NCBI GenBank assembly: GCA_018417955.1
Contig: JACTVC010000005.1
Location: 124,001 to 188,000, forward strand
Source of the DNA: Laccaria trichodermophora
Taxonomy: Eukaryota > Basidiomycota > Agaricomycetes > Agaricales > Hydnangiaceae
Direction of reading: 5' to 3'
Length of the DNA: 64,000 nt
Shown here: piece after piece, positions 23,443 through 33,851 of the stretch
Layout of the letters: every line of letters begins with the position of its first letter
Numbering within the stretch: the stretch's first letter is position 1
Position numbers and translations under genes: made by a program
The notes under the pieces: model-generated
Told to the model about the DNA's origin: nothing
Database searches by the model: none
What the model saw: only the letters and a program-made list of their open reading frames with translations

Positions 23443-23481
23443 TTCAGACGAGCTTACACACACGTCATCACTTATGTCATC
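23443..23481 (-). repeat. Right inverted terminal repeat of the DIRS element
   Basis: TTCAGACGAGCTTACA ... CTTATGTCATC, the imperfect inverse of 8960-8997. Confidence 0.7.
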
Positions 23482-23496
23482 ACTGCAGGTCATATT

Positions 23497-23800
23497 CACA
23501 ATTCTGAAAGAAAATACTGTAACTCTATCAGATTTACTCCAAATTACATAAAATAAAATGGAGAAAAAGGGTAAAATTCCCTGCAGTCTGATTACATAAA
23601 ATGTAGCAATATATATTACATAATTGGTGTCACATCACCCAGGTTCTACCAGTGATTCTGAAAGAAAATACTGCAACTCTGCCATATCTACTCCAAATTA
23701 CATGATATAAAATGCAAAAATCTCTTGAATTTGCTTGCAATTTAATGACATGCACTGTAGTACAATGTATTACATAATCAGTAGACAAAACACTACCAAT
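23497..23800 (+). repeat. Two-unit tandem repeat of ~152 bp
   Basis: ATTCTGAAAGAAAATACTG starts both units (about 23501 and 23653). The units share CTCCAAATTACAT and TATATTACATAAT-like blocks. Related in inverse orientation to 8346-8397 and 8888-8940. Confidence 0.65.
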
Positions 23801-24418
23801 GTATTCACCATAAAAGCTCCAATTTACTAGATACCATCTATACAAAACTACAATATTGAGTGAGAGTTCACACCATCACCAGATACTATCAAGTACAAAA
23901 ATGATTGCAGAAGCCTATAAATAGCTACAGTGCCTGAAACCCTGAAACCCTGAACATAGAAGACTACAAATAGCTAGAGACCCTGGAACCCTGAACATGG
24001 GAAACCATCAATTTTTGTGGGAGAAAGGCAAAGTTCAGTGTTAGAACACTGAAAAATTCCTTGAGATCAAGGGTAATAAACAAGTCTCTTCGTAAACTCA
24101 GAGGACTCGTAATCTGGTTCATTGTCTGTCTGTCCCAAGGGGTTCACAGTAGAGAAATCTGAGACTTCAACTACCTCAAAATCCCACACCAGATCCCATC
24201 AATTCTCATAGCACATTATTGGTTTACTCAAGGTTTACATGGAATAAAAGCAGAAGAAAGCAGAGGAAGGAGCACAATGTGTCAGTAGAATGTAATCACT
24301 GCTTGTATCTAGTCTAGTAAGTTAAAGAAAAAGGGTGTACCTTCCTTCCAGGAAATATACAAGCAAGCCATGTCAACCTTCTCAAAAAACCTGCATCTGA
24401 TCTTCAGCATGAGAAGAC
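23800..24418. other. Gene-free interval with a third dispersed repeat
   Basis: No gene seen. 23940-24000 holds a short tandem of CCCTGAACATAG-like words, and 24000-24115 the third dispersed repeat copy. Confidence 0.6.
24000..24115 (+). repeat. Dispersed ~115-bp repeat, copy 3
   Basis: Matches 5575-5705 and 5835-5960, with GGTAATAAACAAGTCTCTTC and AAACTCAGAGGACTCGTAAT. Confidence 0.65.
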
Positions 24419-24423
24419 ATCTC
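24419..24423. other. Target site duplication of Ty3-A, left copy
   Basis: ATCTC, repeated at 42535-42539 directly after the other LTR. A 5-bp duplication is the Ty3/Gypsy norm. Confidence 0.9.
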
Positions 24424-24973
24424 TGTAATAGGTGTTCCGTGAGCTAGGGAAAGGGAGTGGGATTTCTAGACCAACGACAGGTGAGCTGGCGGACACGGAG
24501 TCACAGGGATTACAATGGTGTGCAATCGAACGTCAGTTACGGTCTAATCTCACAGCTACTTAGCGGAGATCGTTGACGCTTCGGATATCCGTTGCACGAT
24601 CTCAGCACTTTCTCAGGAAATCCTCGAGAAAGTAGTAAGAGGGAGAGAGAGAGCAGATGACGTTTGTATGATTCCCGAACACCTCAAAGAGAGTATTCAG
24701 TGGCTTTACTAAACTCAAAGCACTTACTATACTTTAGGGGGAATGCGATACGACGCGATTCCTAACGCAAAGTATATGTATTGGTGGTTTGAAAGATAGA
24801 AAAAGGTAATGTTACATCCGTGTGACTAGAAGTATGTAATACGAGTTGAATCACATGCTTATGTGAGTGAGTGTCACACATGTAATAATAAAAGTAAAGT
24901 AAAAGTATGTCCATAGTGAATGCTCTCTGGAATTCGTGAAGTGGGGATTATCGCTGGTAGGACATCCGTTACA
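24424..24973 (-). repeat. 3' LTR of Ty3-A (550 bp)
   Basis: Begins TGTAATAGG and ends CCGTTACA on the plus strand. It aligns without gaps to 41985-42534. Confidence 0.95.
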
Positions 24974-24986
24974 AAGCCCCCCTAAT
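24974..24986 (-). promoter_or_regulatory. Polypurine tract of Ty3-A
   Basis: Reads TAGGGGGGCTT on the minus strand directly before the 3' LTR. It is nearly the same as the GGGGGGGCTT before the 3' LTR of Ty3-B. It primes plus-strand synthesis in this class. Confidence 0.75.
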
Positions 24987-27525
24987 TCCCACTTAAGGAA
25001 TCGAAACGCACAGGGATGGGAATGTCAGCTATGCACTTCCCATGCCAAGGGTCAGGGAATGCCGTCAAAAGGTCATCCACCTTCGCAAAATGTGTTGAGT
25101 TGAGAACTGCAGGTGGTTGACGTGTGCCGTGGTTTGTACTGTGCAAATATGACTTCCAGCCTTTGCGTGTTAAAGGTTTCGCTGTTCCACGTTCGAGTGC
25201 TTTGGCTATGTTATGGAAGATGAGATCACAGCCCTCTGTCCATTCCCCACTCCAGTGGTCGCAGAAGTCCTCCATGATCTCCATCGTTGGGAAGAGCCAC
25301 CTATGATGGTCGGAATTCTCTGCAGATACAAATCCATGAACAAGATTTTCTTCCTGCGCTGACATCTGATTGTGAAACAAGGGGTCATCGAAGAATGGGG
25401 ACGAGGTGACCGTTCCCCTGTGATGCACAGTTACTTGGGTGGACAGTCCATCCATGAATCGTTGTACTAATGCTGAACCGCCGTAGTGTTTCGCGATCCA
25501 AGCCGTTGGCCCCCCTAGGCTAATAAGCGCACGTGCGTGAGGGTGGCAAAGGATATCCGCCAGCTTGCCCATGTACTGGTCTCGAAAAGCAGCACCACCG
25601 TTGGAGTCCCTCAGATGCTCCTCTTGAAACCCTGCTTCATATGTCCTTCTCGTAAGCTCAGCTAAGTCCAGAGTCATGACAGGCCTGAACGACTTTAGGT
25701 TGCCAATCCTTGTGGCCATAGTGAAACACATGTTGCGAGTGATGGCGAGGTCGAGGAGGTGACGCACGTGTGAAATTCCCTCATCCGTTATGGCCCAGTA
25801 CTTTAATCGCGTCAGTGTCCGAGTGTCAGGGAAGAGAATGATGCTCTCCTGGTAAAAGGTAGTGTTCCATTCTAGCCCAGCAGGCGCCTCCCATACTGAT
25901 CCAACGTACGTGATGATCGCCCCCGTTTCCACGAGGTTCTCTACAGTCTGCTGACGAAGGGATGGAGAAGTTCCTCTGCGAGACCTATAGCTGCGCGGTC
26001 CCGGAGACACAGACCAATTCCTGGCACCAGCGCGGAAGCTTGAACGAGAAGGTGCATCGCTCGCTTGCTCCCTTGATGAATAGCTAGGGGTGGAATGTAA
26101 CTCTGACTGGCTACCCCCGTCTGACTGGTTACCCGTGTTAGCCATTTGGGTCAGCCATCGATGACTGACCGAGGGAGCGTTGGCCTGTCGTCGTCCACGG
26201 TGACGGTGCGTTTGGCTGTGAGGGAGCTGGGATGAGCTCCTTGGAAAGCTGGAACGCCTGTCCCAGTCGTAAGCTGCATTGCGTCTGGGCGCGTGTTTCG
26301 ACCTATGGAGTTCCCTAATCTCCAGAGAACTTCGTACCATGCTGATGCTGCCTTCAACCTCCATCGACTCTGTCGGTTGCATTGAAGTGGCGAAGTTATC
26401 CAGGAGCTCCCAGCAGCGGAATAGAACTATAGTACTATCGATCTCGTGACCCACACTGGAACCAAAGCGCACATAGTACTCTTCTGCGACACAAAGCAGG
26501 ATTCTGCGACGGGACCACCCTTGGAAGTCCACAACATAGTACTTCCAATTGTCGTCGAACTCGACATTTGGGTCAGGGCATCCCTCGCTACAGACTTCCT
26601 GGAAAAACTGATCAAATTTCCGTATGACTTCCATTTGATCGTCAAGACCGTTGAGTGACAGAGAAGGGAGATCCTCTTGTGTTTCCATTCGTTGTTGAAG
26701 GAATGCCCTTAGTACTGTCGGCGACAGAACCATGAAGCGTGGTGATGTGGTGAGTGCCAGGCTCCAGTGGTAAGCGAAGGGGACTCGGTGTTGAATGAAG
26801 TTTGGAATGTTGACGTGACGCCAGTCTCGCTCTAGATCGACGAGAACTCCTCGTTTGCGGAATCGGTGCAACTGAACGTCCGTGAGGTAGGTGACGATAT
26901 GCTGATCTAACTCAGCATCCCATCTTGAAATCGAGGCTGTCCACCAGGACAAGAATCCAAGATAGTCAACTGCAATCCTCTTGGCCGTACATCCCACAGC
27001 TTGTAACTCCTTGTTAGAATTGAACGCACGGAGGAGGAGAAGGCCTAAGTCGTGGTAGGGAGGTCAGGCAGAGTCAGGAGGGAATGGATGATTGGTAGCG
27101 ATTTCCTTGATACATCCTGATAAGTGCAAAAGGTCCTCGTCGATCGATTCGCGCACTTCAGTCGGGATGATGAATACGCCAGTGGCGAGTTGTTCCCATG
27201 GCATGGACATGTCGAAGTCGAAGAACCAGTTGACGCCAGTTTTACTGATGACTGATTCGTCGGCGCCCTCGGGTTTCAGAGGAATGTAGGGACGCCAACT
27301 AGCGTTGCAATTGTACCAGTCAAGATCGAGTCCCCATTCCATATCCAAATACACACCTGTCGGCCCTTTCGACCTATGATCATGCCCTCTCTGATTCTTA
27401 TACTCCATCGCCTTGATAGGTATTGCAGAAGCGGGAGTATCGAAGGCTACCCAGTCGGTCTGACCAATCGTGCGGAATTTGAGTGATGGAGTGTCGTCTG
27501 GCCCATCTGGGAATAAGAGATCCAT
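24982..27525 (-). pseudogene. ORF3 of Ty3-A, unknown protein in the env position (one stop)
   Basis: One frame of 847 codons running from 27525 to 24982, broken only by TGA at 27064-27066 (codon 154). The first residue after the break that could start translation is a GTG, so a single original protein is more likely than two. The N-terminal part has YLDMEWGLDLDWYNCNASW and FFDFDMSMPWEQLATGVF. The part after the stop has FLSWWTASISRWDAELDQ and a Ser/Arg-rich linker (about codons 400-540). The C-terminal third is rich in Trp, His and Asp. There is no signal peptide or membrane anchor, so it is not an envelope protein. From memory it resembles common hypothetical proteins of agaricomycetes. Function unknown. 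Confidence 0.75.
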
Positions 27526-27699
27526 GATCGTTCACCGAGGATGGAAATCCGTTGACGGTGACTGACCTCACGCAATGCCCTAGGCAGGATGTCCTCGCCT
27601 CAGGCTAGTTCCGAGAAAGGAGGGGCGAGGAGGGGAAAGGAAAGAAAGCAAAAAGAACAAGAGAAAAGGAACTAAAGAATAAAGGGAAAGATCAGAAAA

Positions 27700-28095
27700 G
27701 AAAAGAAAAGAAAAAGAAAAAGAAAAAGAAAAAGAAAAAGAAAAAGAAAAAGAAAAAGAAAAAGAAAAAGAAAAAGAAAAAGAAAAAGAAAAAGAAAAAG
27801 AAAAAGAAAAAGAAAAAGAAAAAGAAAAAGAAAAAGAAAAAGAAAAAGAAAAAGAAAAAGAAAAAGAAAAAGAAAAAGAAAAAGAAAAAGAAAAAGAAAA
27901 AGAAAAAGAAAAAGAAAAAGAAAAAGAAAAAGAAAAAGAAAAAGAAAAAGAAAAAGAAAAAGAAAAAGAAAAAGAAAAAGAAAAAGAAAAAGAAAAAGAA
28001 AAAGAAAAAGAAAAAGAAAAAGAAAAAAAAAGAAAAAGAAAAAGAAAAAGAAAAAGAAAAAGAAAAAGAAAAAGAAAAAGAAAAAGAAAAAGAAA
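27700..28095. repeat. (AAAAAG)n microsatellite
   Basis: About 65 uninterrupted hexamers with one slip near 28025, between pol and ORF3 of Ty3-A. On the coding strand it is CTTTTT, a pure pyrimidine tract. It lies outside any reading frame. Confidence 0.95.
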
Positions 28096-28227
28096 TATCT
28101 AAAAATGAATATGGCCTACCGGTCTGGCTGGAATGTAGAAAATTAACTAATCATAAATACTACTGACCACGCTGAGGGTGCCAAACTCGACAGTACCAGC
28201 TGCGACTAACCCTCAGCCCCGGGGGAA

Positions 28228-31200
28228 TTACAAACCGTGGGCCCTCTTGTACTTGTTGAGCACAAGAGGTGCATTTTTCAGAGAGATCGTAGGCTCCCAA
28301 GTGTTGAATTGGGGCCCATACCCTTCCCAACGCACTAGCCATTGCATGCCATGACGCTTTCGACGATGGCCAACTATGGCTTCCACGCTATATTCTTCCG
28401 TTGCAGGTTTGAGGCGCCTTGACTCCCTCATTCGCGTACATTCACCCCATTTCTGTTCAGATTCCGTATACGGCTTCAAGTGTTCAATGTTAAACACAGG
28501 AAGGCCAGGGTACTGGTCGCTCATCCGAAGGCGGTAAACCTTAGGATTTATCTTTTGAACAACCTCGAAGGGACCAATCCATCTTTGCTTCAATTTTGCT
28601 CCCAATCCTTTCGAATCAACCCATTCTAAGGAGTGTGGATTGATCAAAACCCGTGAGCCTTTCTTGAATTCGGGAATGGGACAGCGTGATTTATTATACT
28701 GCACAGCTTGCTTGTCCTGCGCTACAGCTATCGCCCTCCTGGCGCTTTCCCTGTGCATAGCCAAGGTCTCAAGGAAGGTCACCGCTTCGGGGGACAACGT
28801 GTACTTCATCGTGTCAGTCTTTCCCAGTTTCAAGAAATCTAGTGGGGTCCTGGGGTGAAATCTGTAAAGCAGGAAAAAAGGCGTGGTCCCCATCAAACTA
28901 TGAACTGCATTATTGTAGGCGAACTCCAAGATATGCAACCATGCTGACCAATCCGAAAGATCCTCATTAACGTAAGCTCGCAGCATGGTCGCTAAATGTT
29001 TATTGACCACCTCTGTCTGACTGTCATGCTGGGGGTGGTGTGAGGAGGAGAGTGACATTTTTGTCTTCAGATACTTCGCTACTCCCTTCCAGAAATCCAA
29101 TGTCCATCTAGGATCACGGTCGGTAATGATGCTTTCGGGGAGTCCGAACCGACAGCCTATGTGTTTAACGTAGAGCTCTCCGAATTCCTCCGCTGTCAGA
29201 CCTGTAGTCGTCGGGATGAAACTCGCGTGTTTAGTAAGTCTGTCTACAACAATGAAGATTGCATTGGATTGATCTGACCAGGGAAGATTGACCACGAAAT
29301 CCATTGATATAGATTGGTAAGGTCGAAGTGGAATTGGGTTGGGAATCAAGAACCCAAATTTGCCGAAGTTGGAGAACTTTGTTTTTTGACAAACGTCGCA
29401 CGAACACGTAAAAGCTATTATGTCCGTCTTCATCCTTTTCCAGTAGAACTTCTGACTTAACTGTTGCCATAGCCTCTCTGGTCCTGCATGGCTGGACTCC
29501 AGTGGACTTTCGTGAGCTTCTTTCAAAACAAAATTTTGCTGGGATTCGGGGACGCAAAGGCGAGGTTGATAGTCTGGATCAATGAAGTAAAGTAATCCTC
29601 TGTCGTCTTTTACGAACTGCTCATTGGGTTTCCATTCAGAAGAATCTTTCACTCTATCCTTCCATACAGAACGGAAAGCTTTATCGTCGCTATAGCCCCG
29701 CACCCATTCGTCACAGAACTCATCACTGATAGCAATATGAAGGTTCGGCATCGGATTCGTTTCGTTCCAGTAGTCCGCACTAGGCTCTAGTTTGTCCAAA
29801 GCGTCGTCGTCTGTTGACCGAGTAACTGACGAAGTCCACGCGGATTTTCTCCCTTCCAGGCAATCCTCTATTGTCCATGCGCTGAATGCTGTGCGCGCTG
29901 GTTTGGATTCTGCTTGTTGTTCCTGTTGTTCTGCTAAACTCGAATCCGCCCTAATACTAGGTTCGTTGACGGAAATGGGAGAAATATGATCGGGAGGAGC
30001 TCTGGGCAGGCGAGACAGGGGGTCAACATTTGAATGTATTCTTCCGGCCCTATGTATGATCTCTAAGTTCGGAGCATATGCTGAAAATACGGCCCCCCAC
30101 GCCGCCAGACGACGATTAGAATTTTCATACGTCCTCGCCCACTGAAGTGCAGAATGGTCGGTCACTAATAACACTTTTTCACCCTCAATAAAGGGTTGAA
30201 ACTTGACTAGTCCCTCCTTAGCGGCAAGTGCTTCCCTCTCCGTAGTGGAATAACGTGTCTCGGCTGATTTAAACGTTCTCGACCAGGACACTATAACTCT
30301 CTCGACGTGAACTGTGGTGGAGTCAAAAGTGTCTCCCCATTTATCAGAGCTGGGACTGTCGGTTGTCTTCGTGCTTATGGTAGTCGTCAATTTAGGAGGA
30401 GGAAGTCCGGAATCAAACTGTTTTCGCAGTCGAAGGTACGTCCTAGTGCCTTTCAGATCCTTGATCGCGATAGGCTGAATTTGCTGTAAGGCACAACCTA
30501 AAGCTTCGTCCGAGGCGTCGGTGTAAAGCCTGTATGGCAGACCTTCAATGGGGTGTCCTAATAACAGACTTGCCTGTAGAGCTTTCTTTGCTGATTCGAA
30601 AGCATGTTCCTCTTCTGCTCCCCAGTGCCATTTCTTGCCTTTACGCAACATTTGAAAGAGGGGGGAGCATATTGATGCATAATAAGGTATAAAAGCCGCA
30701 AAATACACAACCATTCCCAAAAACGTCTGAAGTTGGGAGAGTTTCTTGGGGCGTTCCAGTTCTAAAATGGCTTTCACTTTCTCCAAATGTGTAGATAAGC
30801 CGAGTCGAGAGACTTTATGACCTAGTAGTAGGATTGATCCGTAGAATAAATGACATTTCTTCGGAGACAATGTAATGCCTGCTTTTTCTATGGCTGCCAG
30901 TACCAGATCCAGATGTTTGATATGTTCTTCGTATGATTTTGAATATACCACGATATCATCGATGTATACCAGGCAAAACAGCCAGAGATAAGGTGCTAAT
31001 ATCCCTTGCATTACTCTCTGGAATATGGAAGGGCCGTTATGCAAACCAAAGGGCATTCGTTTGAATTGAAATAGGCCTCGGTGGGTACGGAAAGCAGTTT
31101 TCTCTACATCTGCTGGATCAAGTTCGAGCTGTGTGAAACCAGATAATGCGTCCAGGGACGACAACACTTGTGCGCCCGACAGGGATGACAGGATCTCCGA

Positions 31201-31404
31201 TTGACGTGGTATTGGAAACTCATCTGGAGTGGTAACGGTGTTTAACTTCCTGTAGTCAATACAAAAGCGTGGTTTTCCGTTGCGGTAAGCTATGACTACG
31301 GGAGTGCTCCAGGGGCTGATGGATGCTTCTATAACTCCTTGCTCGAACCAAGTATCAATTTGAACATCCATGAAGCAACGCTTCTCTGGGGAACTCCCAT
31401 ACAT
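28228..31404 (-). pseudogene. Ty3-A pol: RT - RNase H - integrase - chromodomain
   Basis: 1058 residues. RT: IDYRKLN at about 49-55, YIDD at 147-150. RNase H starts at about 290 with LYTDASDEALG. The integrase zinc finger is at about 625-670 (HESPLESSHAGPERL ... CDVC). In the catalytic core the first Asp is in MDFVVNLP, the second in TDRDPRW, and the Glu in QTEVVNKHL; the usual HPQTDGQTE is changed to HPQHDSQTE. A chromodomain (VRWEGYGPQFNTWEP) ends the protein, marking a chromovirus that targets chromatin. It is joined in frame to the Gag-protease part through TGA at 31438-31440, which replaces a sense codon; Ty3-B is continuous here. Confidence 0.92.
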
Positions 31405-31437
31405 AGGAACCGATATGGGGACTTGTCCATCTTGCGT

Positions 31438-33576
31438 TCAAATGTGAACTTTCGTCTTAAGGTGACCTAACCTTCCATCAAAGCCGAACGCCTTGACTCG
31501 ATGCTCAAGCATATTCCATGCCTTCTCGTGTAAGTGCTCAGGTAACGATCCCACGTCAATGAAGTCCTTCATGCGAGAAGATGGAAAAGTAGTCAAATCC
31601 GGCATTTCAGCTGTCTTCGGACCAAATGACTCGCTAAAGTCTTCAGCGTCAGGTTGTTTTTCCTTGTCGTCAGCCTTAGCCGTTTCGTTCAGATAAACAT
31701 CTGCATTCCCAATTCCGTTGTCGCTCGTCATTTGAATTTGAATTATTGATTCTATGGCTTCAGCGTGTTTGCAGTGCTTCTCCCAGTCCGCCATCGTCTT
31801 CACGTGATCAAAGTATTCCGCTGGATCTGACAAGACTCCAATGATTTCACCCTTCCGCACATAACGAGGGCAGTCCGATGGATTGGCGACTGGGATCCAT
31901 GGATTCAATGCTGAAATCAAAGTGTTCGGAATGACGAAGTAAGAGTCATTGGCCCCTGCAAGTAGGTTTTTACTAACGAGCCAATCTCTGTCTTCGCCAA
32001 GCTGGCCTTCCACTCGTATCCGTTTGCATTCATGAGGTCGGATCTTATAATCTTCTGCTGCGCGAACGACTCTTTCTTCCTGTCCAAACTTCACTTTTTG
32101 TCTGTACCGTTTATTCTTTCGTCTCTTGTGCAACTTAGATCTGATGAATTTCCCGATAGAATAAGCACTCTGCCGGAGACGTTCGAAGTCCTTCGTTCTC
32201 TCGACCTGTTGTGCCGCGAATTCGTAGGTTGATTTCCCAAAGCGCACTCTAGCACCTTCCTCAACGTTCCTGGTAACTCCGACTTCGTAGGTCAACTGGT
32301 AAGCTTCGCCCAGCAAGATAGGAACTGTCATCCCCAGTACGACGTACGCCTCAGCTTCTGTTTCCACTGTTGTACCGTCTTCCAATAACATGAAGATTGG
32401 AATCCATACAAAACCTTTCAGGGAGGAGTCGGTATCTGTGAGTTGCCAGAGTCTCATTTGCATTCCTTGCTGAATCAACGGTTTGGCTTTTAAACTGTTA
32501 TAGTAATCCTCTGAAATGAGGGTGACGTCGGCGCAAGAGTCTAGCCTAAGGTCCGTTTGTGAGTTATCCACGTGTCCGACCCATCCTTTTACTGACAAGA
32601 CGGAAACTCCCACCGAAGATTCACCTGCTGGGTAGAATCGTTTCTTCGGCATTCTGACAGGCTTGGATTCCTTTGGAGGAGGAGGAAGCGGAATTGAGGT
32701 TTCATGAAGATTTGTTCTGTTAACTGGAGTCTCTCTAGAAGGCTTAGCTTCGGGTGTGTGAGCGGTCTTCATTGCTTCAACAATTTCCTCTGTCGCTAAT
32801 GTGTTCTCTTCTAATACGTAGTCTGTGGATTTGGGTCTAGCCTGGTCCTCGATCCAGAAGTCGTCTTCCACTTCCTCCATGGAGACAGGAGGCGTGTTAT
32901 GCATAGGCCGTGAGGGGTGCTTTGTTGCAAGAATTGACTCTTCTTCGCGAGCCTCATTTTCATGAATCAACAAGTACTTTTCTGATGTTTTCATTGCTCT
33001 CAACATTTCCAAAGATTCGTCTTCGACTTCTACTATGTCCACTTGACGTCTCTCCCCGGTCTTACGCTCACTCTTAACTCCTTCAACGCTTAAAGCGCTG
33101 ACATTGTTCAGGTGAACTGCCGACTTAAAATCCAACGCTAGGCGATCAAAGTCGATTTGAGTACTCGCTAGACGTTGCGACAGAAGAATGCTGTAGGCGC
33201 TTTGATAAAGCTTATTGCTTTCCTCTGCCTCCGGTTCTATCTCTACGTTTCGAGCCGTTCTCTTTGTTGACGCGGTTTGTGTGTGGAAAATGTTGTAATC
33301 TGGACATTCTTTGTCCCAATGATTATTGCTTCTGCAAGCATGACAGGGCGAAGGGGGAAGCCTTCCCATTTTGGTGGTGACATGATCATTACGGGCGAAC
33401 ATGTACCCGCCGGGAGGAGGAGCTCGTTGCCGTTTCTGCATGACATGATATACTTCCCTCAGCATATCTTCATGTGTGTCCGCAGGCTTCTCGTCTTGAG
33501 CTTGTGTATTGTCTGAACTCGGTTCTTGCTGGTCGTCCTCCGCCATTGTTAACAGTACTCTACAATCCACGGGCAG
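31438..33576 (-). pseudogene. Ty3-A Gag C-terminus and aspartic protease
   Basis: Opens after TGA at 33577-33579 and ends at TGA 31438-31440, both in the frame of the polyprotein. Numbering from the first Met-like codon at 33570, a zinc knuckle CHACRSNNHWDKEC (CX2CX4HX4C) sits at about residue 75. The protease active site is at about residue 344, but reads DSC instead of the canonical DSG or DTG, followed by the normal ADVTLISE. The protease C-terminal motif is VPILLGE. The Gly to Cys change would be expected to damage the enzyme. Downstream there is a linker with two basic patches. Confidence 0.85.
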
Positions 33577-33579
33577 TCA

Positions 33580-33851
33580 TTCCGAGTTCGGTCATGTCTT
33601 AGGAGGTTCCCAACCTAATCTTCTCAGGTTTGGGAGTAGATTCTCTACTGTAATCGCCAAGGTTGAAGCAGTTTTCCTTCTCCAGGCTTCTAGCAAAGCA
33701 TCTTCATGATCGACCACCTTGGTATATAAAGCCTTCATTGACTTTATACCTTGTAGAACCAGTATGGTTTTCCACGATATAGGAGCTCTTCTCATAATCA
33801 GACTTATTTCCAGTTTGCCGCCTGGCGTAGCAGAAGTGAGCATGCGCATGT
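33580..33851 (-). pseudogene. Ty3-A Gag, segment after IR-3
   Basis: Continues the Gag capsid frame beyond the IR-3 insertion. Deleting 5872 bp (IR-3 plus one CGCATGT) keeps the frame of 39717-40630. Ended by TGA at 33592-33594 and, after four codons, TGA at 33577-33579. Confidence 0.8.
33845..33851. other. Target site duplication of IR-3, left copy
   Basis: CGCATGT, repeated exactly at 39717-39723. Confidence 0.9.

Larger units (their letters stand above)
8960..23481 (+). mobile_element. Decayed DIRS-like tyrosine-recombinase retroelement, split by IR-2
   Basis: Its gene order is gag with zinc knuckles, reverse transcriptase plus RNase H, then a tyrosine recombinase instead of an integrase. 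There are no LTRs; the ends carry inverted repeats, as DIRS elements do. Subtracting IR-2 (8556 bp plus one 7-bp duplication) leaves about 5.96 kb, normal for the group. Removing IR-2 rejoins gag in a single frame. The copy is dead: four in-frame TGA codons, one TAG, a foreign repeat in gag, and loss of two catalytic recombinase residues. Confidence 0.88.

Noticed and set aside
27064..27066. Programmed TGA readthrough in Ty3-A ORF3
   Set aside because: Three more TGA codons occur in the same element together with CpG-type LTR decay, so mutation is the simpler explanation.
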